In this document: positions 1-5,517 of the stretch, piece by piece | Numbering within the stretch: the stretch's first letter is position 1 | Layout: each line of letters opens with the position of its first letter | Assembly: GCA_017860375.1 (NCBI GenBank) | Contig: JAGDMB010000196.1 | Span: 1 to 5,517 of the forward strand | Source: Bacteroidota bacterium | GTDB taxonomy: Bacteria > Bacteroidota > Bacteroidia > Bacteroidales > UBA10428 | Length of the DNA: 5,517 nt | Reading direction: 5' to 3' | Notes under the pieces: generated by a model | Databases searched by the model: none | Told to the model about the DNA's origin: nothing | Seen by the model: only the letters and a program-made list of their open reading frames with translations | Translations under genes and position numbers: made by a program

Positions 1-611
1 TGTTCAATACTGGCTATTCTATCTTTATCAATCTGGGGGGTTACCTGCAGGCGATTGCCCTGGCGGTTCCGCTTGGGTTGCTGGTGGGCCTGATCCCTTT
101 TTTCAGGCACATGGTCAGCAAACAGATAGAAGCCATCCGTTTCACGCCACTTCCGGCCACCACCGGTATTTTTATGGCTCTATTCGGCCTCGGGCTGGGT
201 GTAAAAGTTCAGTTCCTTGCTTTCGGTATTTTTGTATACCTGCTTCCGGCCATAACGCAAAGAATAAAGGATATTGAAACCGACGATCATCTGAAAGCAT
301 TGCAGCAGACGATGTGGACGCTCAATGCCAGTCCCTGGATGTCCCTGAAGCATTTCTACATTCCATCCGTCCTCAGCCGCTTTTCCATGGATGTTATCAA
401 CCTGGTGGCGGTGAGCTGGACATACATCGTCATTGCTGAAATGGTAAACGCCCAGGGCGGATTGGGTTCCATGATCTATATGGCAAGTTCACGCGGTTCG
501 CATGTCGATCAGCTTTATGCAGTATTGCTGCTTATTATTTTTATAGGTTTTGTGCAGGACAAACTGCTGAAACTCCTCGATAAAAAACTGTTTCAATTTA
601 AATACGCCTGA
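1..611 (+). CDS. ABC importer permease, NitT/TauT/SsuC type (5' end outside window)
   Basis: Inner-membrane permease subunit of an ABC importer; relatives carry nitrate, taurine, alkanesulfonates, bicarbonate or thiamine precursors, and the substrate here cannot be read from the sequence. The frame is open from base 3, so the TTG at 78 is only an internal codon and the gene is cut by the window edge. About 202 residues are visible, with roughly five hydrophobic segments (around bases 45-105, 150-200, 210-260, 395-445 and 520-560). The cytoplasmic coupling loop is recognisable at about 291-377 by NASPW followed by YIPS, as in SsuC/TauC. The usual Glu of EAA and its Gly are replaced by Gln and Asn. 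After it come the family-typical VAVSWTYIVIAEM stretch and a GGLGSMI segment. It ends TGA two bases before the ATPase gene, so the two are surely co-transcribed. Family assignment is firm; substrate is unknown. Confidence 0.9.
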   Translation, partial: FNTGYSIFINLGGYLQAIALAVPLGLLVGLIPFFRHMVSKQIEAIRFTPLPATTGIFMALFGLGLGVKVQFLAFGIFVYLLPAITQRIKDIETDDHLKALQQTMWTLNASPWMSLKHFYIPSVLSRFSMDVINLVAVSWTYIVIAEMVNAQGGLGSMIYMASSRGSHVDQLYAVLLLIIFIGFVQDKLLKLLDKKLFQFKYA

Positions 612-613
612 AC

Positions 614-1537
614 ATGAAGCGAAATGTATTTCAAAAACAGGATGACAGTGAAGTTCCGGTGACTGCCCAAGCCAAGGCAGAACCTGAAACCGATGCTTCA
701 GACAGCAATGAGTCTCCTGCAGAACAGGCGCATTTCATCCCAGCCGGTGATGTAGTAAACCTGGTCAATATAAACCAGATTTATACCGATCATACTCCCC
801 CCAATGTGGTGTTTAAGGATTTCAACCTGGATATCAAGGACATCAAAACCCAGGGACAATTCATTACCATCATGGGCAAATCGGGTTGCGGAAAATCGAC
901 CTTGCTTCGGTATATCTCCGGCTTGCAGGAGCCAACATCGGGAGATATCTATATCTATGGAAAAAAACGTACGGACAAGGACCGTATTCCCATGGTTTTT
1001 CAGCAATATACTTCATTTGAATGGAAAACGGTATTGCAGAATGTCGCTCTTCCTTTGATTCTGAAGGGAGTTCCTAAAAATGAGGCCAATGAAAAGGCCA
1101 TGGATATGATAGAAATTGTCGGTCTGGCCGGACATGAGAAAAAATGGGCCAAATATCCGATCCTGTCGGGCGGGCAATTGCAAAGGGTCGCCATTGCGCG
1201 CAATCTTGTGGTGAATCCGCAAATATTGCTTATGGACGAACCCTTTGGAGCGCTGGATACGGTTACACGAAAACAAATCCAGGTTTTTCTGCGCTCCATA
1301 TTTGAAAATGCCAAGATCGACCCTACTGTTATCTTTGTAACGCACTCCGAAAGTGAAGCCGTTTTTCTTTCGACCGATATTTACATCCTCGATTCAGGAC
1401 CCGCCACCATACGGCATCAGATGAAAATTGACCTGCCCCAGAAACGCGATGATTCCGTAAGGTATTCGGCTGTGTTTACGGATTATGTCAACAAACTCGG
1501 GTCGTTGCTGGAAGATTTGAAAAAGGAAGGGAGATAA
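614..1537 (+). CDS. ABC importer ATPase, NitT/TauT/SsuB type
   Basis: Cytoplasmic ATPase that drives the permease encoded just upstream. All nucleotide-binding motifs are intact in the 307 residues: Walker A GKSGCGKST (88-96), Q-loop Gln130 in VFQQ, signature LSGGQ (184-188), Walker B ILLMDEP (204-210) with catalytic Glu209, D-loop ALD (213-215) and H-loop His244 in VTHSESEAV. The order and spacing fit the TauB/SsuB branch. Walker A sits unusually far from the start because of an N-terminal extension; residues 9-38 are rich in Asp, Glu, Ser, Ala and Pro and are probably disordered. ATG 614 is kept because the next in-frame ATG (Met87) touches Walker A. The start lies two bases after the permease stop, with no clear ribosome binding site, which is common in Bacteroidota. 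About 55 residues follow the H-loop, without a recognisable extra domain. Substrate is undetermined. Confidence 0.93.
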   Translation: MKRNVFQKQDDSEVPVTAQAKAEPETDASDSNESPAEQAHFIPAGDVVNLVNINQIYTDHTPPNVVFKDFNLDIKDIKTQGQFITIMGKSGCGKSTLLRYISGLQEPTSGDIYIYGKKRTDKDRIPMVFQQYTSFEWKTVLQNVALPLILKGVPKNEANEKAMDMIEIVGLAGHEKKWAKYPILSGGQLQRVAIARNLVVNPQILLMDEPFGALDTVTRKQIQVFLRSIFENAKIDPTVIFVTHSESEAVFLSTDIYILDSGPATIRHQMKIDLPQKRDDSVRYSAVFTDYVNKLGSLLEDLKKEGR

Positions 1538-1561
1538 AAAAGAGGAAGGCTGAAAACAGGC

Positions 1562-1618
1562 AGATTTCAATCAGCAGCAATGAAAATTGTTTGATATACG
1601 ATAAACCTGATTGAATCT
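1562..1618. repeat. Imperfect inverted repeat between convergent genes, possible bidirectional terminator
   Basis: The arm at 1562-1574 (AGATTTCAATCAG) is the reverse complement of the arm at 1607-1618 (CTGATTGAATCT) apart from one bulged T, giving 12 pairs around a 32-base loop. The loop contains a smaller CAAT-GAAA-ATTG hairpin. The right arm overlaps the serA stop codon. It lies between the 3' ends of the ABC operon and serA, where a shared terminator is expected. It is not a classical intrinsic terminator: the stem is AT-rich, no T-run follows it on the plus strand, and on the minus strand the nearest T-run (1536-1541) is about 20 bases beyond the stem. The repeat is directly visible; its role is inferred. 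Confidence 0.55.
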
Positions 1619-2849
1619 AAAAAAGCATTCTTACCCTTATGGTTCCTTCAATGGATTTCAGTTCCGGCAGAATCGTGCTGTCCAGTTTGCTGTCGGTATC
1701 GATAATCACATACCCGATGTCATTGTCGGTCTGAAGATATTCTGCCGCGATATTAATACCCTTTGACGTAAACACGTAGTTCACTTCTTTCAGTATGCCG
1801 GGTTCGTTTTTATGAATATGCAGAAAACGCTGTACATTGCGGTTAGGCTGCAGGGAAATCTGCACAAAATTCGTAGCCCCGATGGATGATCCGGTATCGC
1901 TGTAATGCACCAGCTTCTCGGCCACCTCGGTCCCGATCTTTTCCTGTGCTTCCATCGTACTTCCTCCAACATGCGGCGACAATATTACATTATCAAACTG
2001 CTGAAGTTCCGAAATAAACGGATCATTATTGGAGGTCGGTTCTTCGGGAAATACATCCAGGGCTGCACCCAGAATATGTCCTGATTTTAATGCCTCCACC
2101 AATGCCGGAATGACCACCACCGAGCCTCTTGCCAGGTTCAACAGGCAGGATCCTCTGCGCATCAGTGCCAATTCGCGCTCCCCGATCATTTTCCGGGTAT
2201 GCTGGGTTTCGGGAACATGCAGCGTAACGATATGAGAAACGGCAAGCAGTTCTTCAAGCGAAGAGCAGGCAACGGCTTTCCCAAGACTCAGTTTTTTGAC
2301 AATATCGTAATAGTATACGTTCATACCGAGGGATTCAGCCAAAATGGAAACCTGTGATCCGATATGGCCATAACCGATAATTCCGATGTTTTTATCCCGT
2401 ACTTCAAAGGAATTGCTTGCGGATTTCAGCCATTTGCCTTTATGGGCAGCTGCATTTTTAACCGGAATATTGCGCATCAGCAGAATGCATTCGGCAATGA
2501 CAAGTTCAGCCACAGAACGCGTATTGGAAAAAGGGGCATTGAAAACGGGAATTCCCATTAATTTCGCAATCCTACCGTCAACCTGGTTGGTGCCGATGCT
2601 AAAACAACCGATGGTAAAAAGCTTTTCGGCCGTTTGCAGCAGTTCTTTGGTCAGATGGGTGCGCGACCGGATTCCAACGATACTGGCCTGGCGGACTTTT
2701 TCCTGAAGTTCGGCTTCATCCGGAGCATAGGATAACGATTCAATGTTGGTATATCCATTGGCCAGAAAAAAATCCGTGGCACTTTTATGGATGCCTTCGA
2801 GCAGCAATACTTTTATTTTTTCCTTATTAAGCGAGTATTTCTTTACCAT
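1617..2849 (-). CDS. serA: D-3-phosphoglycerate dehydrogenase with ACT domain, E. coli type
   Basis: Cytoplasmic NAD-dependent enzyme oxidising 3-phosphoglycerate to 3-phosphohydroxypyruvate, the first step of serine synthesis. The 410 residues match the length of E. coli SerA and align along it with one extra residue near the N terminus and one before the ACT domain. Visible landmarks are RSRTHLT (61-67), IGTNQVD (85-91), NAPFSNTRSVAELVI (104-118), the Rossmann motif GYGHIG (159-164) with Asp182 ending the next strand, and the catalytic set Arg241, Glu270 and His293. The ACT domain (about 340-410) keeps His346, Asn348 and Asn366, matching the E. coli serine-binding residues (344, 346, 364), so serine feedback inhibition is plausible. 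The Gly-Gly pair before the E. coli ACT domain is missing, and E. coli Lys39 is replaced by Ser40. The ATG at 2849 gives an N terminus resembling E. coli. It is alone on its strand, with no serC or serB visible. Confidence 0.97.
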   Translation of the reverse strand: MVKKYSLNKEKIKVLLLEGIHKSATDFFLANGYTNIESLSYAPDEAELQEKVRQASIVGIRSRTHLTKELLQTAEKLFTIGCFSIGTNQVDGRIAKLMGIPVFNAPFSNTRSVAELVIAECILLMRNIPVKNAAAHKGKWLKSASNSFEVRDKNIGIIGYGHIGSQVSILAESLGMNVYYYDIVKKLSLGKAVACSSLEELLAVSHIVTLHVPETQHTRKMIGERELALMRRGSCLLNLARGSVVVIPALVEALKSGHILGAALDVFPEEPTSNNDPFISELQQFDNVILSPHVGGSTMEAQEKIGTEVAEKLVHYSDTGSSIGATNFVQISLQPNRNVQRFLHIHKNEPGILKEVNYVFTSKGINIAAEYLQTDNDIGYVIIDTDSKLDSTILPELKSIEGTIRVRMLF

Positions 2850-3003
2850 AGGATGTTATAATAAAGCGCAGGTTCTCAATTCAGGGTTGAAAATATAAAA
2901 AACGTGGAAATATAACCCATTCTATTTACTTCAGGAATTTTTTTACTTATTTTTATTCAATAATCCAAACAAAAGACATTCTCATAACATCGAATTTATC
3001 CCC

Positions 3004-4116
3004 GTGGTGAGAAACCGGTTCAAGAAATACTGGCTTGGATTATCCTTGCTGATAATCCTTACTGTTTCGGTCAAAGCACAGGTACTCAGTGACACATCCA
3101 TGCTGAACCTGATTAAACAGGGAGTGGATTGTATATACAATTATCAGTTTGACAAGGCCACCGTTGTGTATGAGAAAATCAAATCGCGGTATCCCGATCA
3201 TCCTGTTCCTTATCTTTTCAGGGCATTGATGACGTACTGGAAGAACTTTCCGCTGATCCCTTCCTCACCGGCCTCAAAGTATTTTACCGATGACCTGTTG
3301 AAATGCATGGACCTTTGTGACAAGAAACGAAATGCAGCCTGGGAAGCTGAGTTTTTGCTGGCTGATTTGGGGGCGAGGGGGTTGCTGTTGCTTTATTATT
3401 CAGACAACGATCTCACCATGGATGTGATCCCCCTGGCTTCCAATACCTATCAGCCTCTCAGGAGGGCATTTGATTTTACCGGATCCTATATTGATTTTAA
3501 TTATTTTACCGGACTCTATAAGTATTACAGAGAAGCCTATCCCGAAGCTCACCCTGTTTACAAACCCTTTGCCATGTTGTTTCCCAGGGGGGACAGGACA
3601 CAAGGTCTGAATGAACTCAAACTGTCGGCAAGCCACTCCATTTTCCTGAAAGCGGAGTCTTCATGCTTTCTGACACACATATTCATCAGTTATGAACACA
3701 ACTTTCAGGCAGCCTGCCAATACAGCAAGGCACTGTATGAAAGGTATCCTGGCAATAACCATTATCTTGCAAACTACGTTAAAAGCCTGCTGCTCATCAA
3801 ACGGTATGACGAAGCGGAAAGAATACTGAGACAATACCGGAATCCGTTAAATCAGTATTACCGGATGCAAAAAAATATACTGGAAGGTGTCCTGTACGAA
3901 AAAAAATACCGGAATTTCAAGTACGCGGAATCCCTTTACAATGCAGGAATTAAGGATGCCGTTGCCCTTGGAGTTTATGCCAATGAATTCCAGGCGTATG
4001 GTTATTTCGGCCTGACCCGGATCATGAAAGCAAAAAACGAGGACAGGTTAAGCAAAAGCTACCACAAAAAAGCCATGGATCTTGCTGAATATAAGGAATT
4101 AAATTTTAATGAATAA
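3004..4116 (+). CDS. Exported TPR-like helical-repeat protein, function unknown
   Basis: I recognise no named family. The 370-residue protein begins with a good signal peptide: basic residues at 3, 5, 7 and 8, a hydrophobic core (about 11-23) and a probable cut after Ala25 (VKA|Q). There is no lipobox cysteine, so it is probably periplasmic. The rest looks all-helical, with TPR-like units around 37-66 (FDKATVVYEKIKSRYPDHP), 220-250 (ending YERYPGNN), 254-280 (LLLIKRYDEAERIL), 290-320 and 328-362. A central block with YYREAYPE, PFAMLFPRGDR and GLNEL (about 174-205) resembles, from memory, a conserved core in many uncharacterised Bacteroidota TPR proteins. The start is GTG (a second GTG follows); no ATG lies just upstream, and the next ATG, at residue 33, would remove the signal peptide. 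Such repeats usually mediate protein contacts. It is divergent from serA and ends 133 bases before the next gene. Confidence 0.85.
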   Translation: MVRNRFKKYWLGLSLLIILTVSVKAQVLSDTSMLNLIKQGVDCIYNYQFDKATVVYEKIKSRYPDHPVPYLFRALMTYWKNFPLIPSSPASKYFTDDLLKCMDLCDKKRNAAWEAEFLLADLGARGLLLLYYSDNDLTMDVIPLASNTYQPLRRAFDFTGSYIDFNYFTGLYKYYREAYPEAHPVYKPFAMLFPRGDRTQGLNELKLSASHSIFLKAESSCFLTHIFISYEHNFQAACQYSKALYERYPGNNHYLANYVKSLLLIKRYDEAERILRQYRNPLNQYYRMQKNILEGVLYEKKYRNFKYAESLYNAGIKDAVALGVYANEFQAYGYFGLTRIMKAKNEDRLSKSYHKKAMDLAEYKELNFNE

Positions 4117-4209
4117 ATATGATCGTATCACATTATGCGTCACGATAAGATTACCCCGCCACCATCAGGACCTTTTTTCCGTAGTATTAATTTTCTCTTT
4201 GGTTATATC

Positions 4210-4217
4210 TACCTTTG
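4210..4217 (+). promoter_or_regulatory. Bacteroidota-type -7 promoter box (TAnnTTTG)
   Basis: TACCTTTG matches the Bacteroidota -7 consensus TAnnTTTG exactly. It ends 32 bases before the ATG at 4250, so a transcript would have a leader of roughly 25 bases. The expected -33 TTTG is not well formed; around 20 bases upstream the sequence is a T-rich stretch (TTAATTTTC). The position between two genes favours a real promoter for the sorting-domain gene and argues against translation starting at the earlier in-frame ATG 4109. Confidence 0.5.
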
Positions 4218-4249
4218 ATTGTATCATTATAACCTTAGCAGCAATCGTT

Positions 4250-5263
4250 ATGAAACATGTAACCCTTAAAGCATTAGCCATTGCCTTATTCTGTTTGGAA
4301 TTTACAGGATTAAATGCACAAAAAGTAAACATTGACGTTGCAAGACTTTTTTGTCCACCACCTGTAATTGACGGGATTGAAGAAGAAGAATGGGATGCTG
4401 TTGAACCCGTATACCTTGAATATAACTTTTGGACTGAACAGCCTACCGTTACCGCTTACTGGAAGGCATTATGGGAAGATAATTTCATTTACGTTTTCAT
4501 TAATGTTGAAGACGATAACTATTATCCTGGTTGGGAAGCGGGTGGAAATGGATGGGAATATGACAAACCTGAGATTTATTTTGATGTCAATGACGTACTG
4601 GTTGACGGTAATGGTCCTGCTACCGCCAGCTCAGGCCATTACCAGTGGTCTCCTGATCCTACAGACGGCGGTGACGGCACACCTACTACATTGGCGGGTA
4701 CGACTCAGGCACCCGGTGGAACATACGCTTACATTATCACGGGCGAAAACTGGGCCTATGAATTTGCAGTAGATGTGGCTACAATGTCTAAAGTAAATAG
4801 TGATCCCATAGGTTGTGAAACAAAAATCGGATTCGATGTTACGGTTATTGACCAGGATGAAGGAATCACAACAACCCGTCAGAGGAAAATCTGGCAAAGC
4901 GGTGATGGTACAGAAGCCGAAGCCTGGAACAGCATGGATTCCAGTGGAACCATTACACTGACTTACTTTTGTGTAATATTTGACTGTTGGGACGAGCCAT
5001 GCGACTACAACTGCGGCAACAAAATCAATGATAATAAGACAGTTAATATAACTATACAGCCCAACCCGGTTACAGATTTCTTAACCATCAATGCCGATTA
5101 CGACAGGGTTATAATCGACAACATTCTTGGCCAGGAAATCCTCAGCATGGATCATATCAATACCAACAAACTTGATGTTGGCTATCTTTCTAAAGGTTTT
5201 TATATTCTAAGGGTTTACAAAGGGGAAAGATATATCGGAGCTGCCAAGATCATGAAAAACTAA
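4250..5263 (+). CDS. Secreted CBM9-like protein with four-cysteine linker and type IX sorting domain
   Basis: Predicted secreted or surface-attached binding protein of 337 residues. A signal peptide (1-23, cut after LNA|Q) would take it to the periplasm, and the C-terminal sorting domain (about 266-337) would route it through the type IX system. That domain shows IQPNP at its start, then NILGQE, LDVGYLSKGFYILRVY and a basic end (KIMKN). Residues 25-238 resemble the CBM9/DOMON-like beta-sandwich: PVIDG..EEEW (38-48), an aromatic WEDNFIYVFINVEDD stretch (75-89), PEIYFDVND (107-115), WAYEFAVDV (168-176) and IGFDVTVIDQDEG (193-205). CBM9 domains bind sugars, often in xylanases; here no enzyme domain is present. 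A Gly/Thr/Asp-rich loop spans about 119-157. Cys241, 246, 251 and 255 lie between the two domains. The frame is open back to ATG 4109, but ATG 4250 gives a proper signal peptide. Sorting domain firm; CBM9 likely; ligand unknown. Confidence 0.88.
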   Translation: MKHVTLKALAIALFCLEFTGLNAQKVNIDVARLFCPPPVIDGIEEEEWDAVEPVYLEYNFWTEQPTVTAYWKALWEDNFIYVFINVEDDNYYPGWEAGGNGWEYDKPEIYFDVNDVLVDGNGPATASSGHYQWSPDPTDGGDGTPTTLAGTTQAPGGTYAYIITGENWAYEFAVDVATMSKVNSDPIGCETKIGFDVTVIDQDEGITTTRQRKIWQSGDGTEAEAWNSMDSSGTITLTYFCVIFDCWDEPCDYNCGNKINDNKTVNITIQPNPVTDFLTINADYDRVIIDNILGQEILSMDHINTNKLDVGYLSKGFYILRVYKGERYIGAAKIMKN

Positions 5264-5307
5264 AACAACTTTAAAACCTTCCTCTTCTTTTCCCCCCGAT
5301 CAAAAGA

Positions 5308-5331
5308 AAATCCCGGCAATCGCCGGGGTTT
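5308..5331 (+). terminator. Intrinsic terminator after the sorting-domain gene
   Basis: A hairpin with perfect CCCGGC / GCCGGG core arms around an AATC loop extends outward through one T-G wobble and three A-T pairs to 10 pairs. It is followed by a T-rich TATTATT tail. It lies 44 bases after the stop codon at 5263 and is strong enough to end transcription of the gene at 4250-5263. Confidence 0.8.
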
Positions 5332-5441
5332 ATTATTCTACCATAGTTTAGTCCAATATTACCATGGAAAGACCTTTAATTATTTTGCAGACTTTTTAAT
5401 TAGCAAATATTATACTCCCCTTAATATTCGTCAAAATTCAC

Positions 5442-5472
5442 TTGACTTAGTTTTTTAAACTGCATATCTTTA
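5442..5472 (+). promoter_or_regulatory. Possible promoter for a gene to the right of the window
   Basis: TTG at 5442-5444 and TATCTTTA at 5465-5472 are 20 bases apart. They resemble the Bacteroidota -33 TTG and -7 TAnnTTTG elements, with one mismatch in the second. The same stretch also reads as a weak sigma70-like pair, TTGACT and TATCTT, 17 bases apart. It lies in an AT-rich non-coding tail (5332-5517) after a terminator. AT-rich sequence yields such matches by chance, so this is tentative. Confidence 0.33.
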
Positions 5473-5517
5473 ATCAAATAGAAAATTAATTCAGCATATA
5501 AATCATAAAACGCTTCT

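Noticed and set aside
78..611. Permease as a complete 177-residue protein starting at TTG 78.
   Set aside because: The frame is open to the left edge and the upstream codons encode plausible membrane sequence, so the gene is simply cut by the window.
698..1345. Open frames on the minus strand and in another plus frame across the ATPase gene.
   Set aside because: They overlap a gene with every ABC motif intact and show no recognisable protein features.
2850..3003. Promoters for serA and the TPR-like gene in the divergent spacer.
   Set aside because: On the plus strand, TATTTTTA (2948-2955) with TTTA 19 bases upstream is near the Bacteroidota consensus. On the minus strand, TATATTTC (2908-2915) and TATATTTT (2890-2897) each have one mismatch but no good -33 partner. 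In such AT-rich DNA these are too weak to call.
4117..4209. Terminator for the TPR-like gene, suggested by a T6 run near 4171-4178 and short ATCGT/ACGAT arms upstream.
   Set aside because: The stem is only five pairs with a long loop and does not adjoin the T-run.
4631..4897. Minus-strand frame with several cysteines inside the sorting-domain gene.
   Set aside because: It is a shadow of the well-supported plus-strand CBM9-like coding sequence.
5332..5517. Coding or RNA gene content in the AT-rich tail, and a TATAAT with upstream TTGACG on the minus strand (about 5412-5437).
   Set aside because: No reading frame with a start of useful length is present, the -35/-10 spacing is only 14 bases, and that strand leads back into the end of a convergent gene.

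Overview
The window looks like chromosomal DNA from a member of the Bacteroidota. The strongest sign is the gene at 4250-5263, which ends in a type A sorting domain of the type IX secretion system, a machine essentially confined to that phylum. Supporting signs are a promoter-like TAnnTTTG box ahead of that gene, the lack of clear Shine-Dalgarno sequences, and signal peptides ending in A|Q. I cannot place it more finely. Nothing indicates a plasmid, phage or insertion sequence.

Layout. At 1-611 is the 3' part of a permease gene whose start lies outside the window. Two bases later comes its ATPase gene (614-1537). Together they form the end of an ABC importer operon of the nitrate/taurine/sulfonate type; any periplasmic binding protein gene must lie to the left. 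A 79-base gap holding a long imperfect inverted repeat separates this operon from a convergent gene, serA (1617-2849, minus strand). serA encodes a full-length D-3-phosphoglycerate dehydrogenase of the 410-residue E. coli type with a C-terminal ACT domain. A 154-base AT-rich spacer separates serA from a divergent gene (3004-4116) for an exported helical-repeat (TPR-like) protein of unknown role. Next, after 133 bases with a likely promoter, is a gene (4250-5263) for a small secreted protein: signal peptide, CBM9-like beta domain, a four-cysteine linker and the sorting domain. A strong hairpin terminator (5308-5331) closes this gene. The last 180 bases are AT-rich and non-coding, with one possible promoter pointing out of the window.

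How the genes work together. The permease and ATPase clearly form one import complex at the inner membrane. serA is a stand-alone biosynthetic gene for the first step of serine synthesis. The two exported proteins are neighbours on the same strand, but the second appears to have its own promoter, so a functional link is only a possibility. I see no convincing new multi-gene system. The most unusual item is the CBM9-like/four-cysteine/type IX protein, which carries a probable ligand-binding domain but no recognisable catalytic domain.
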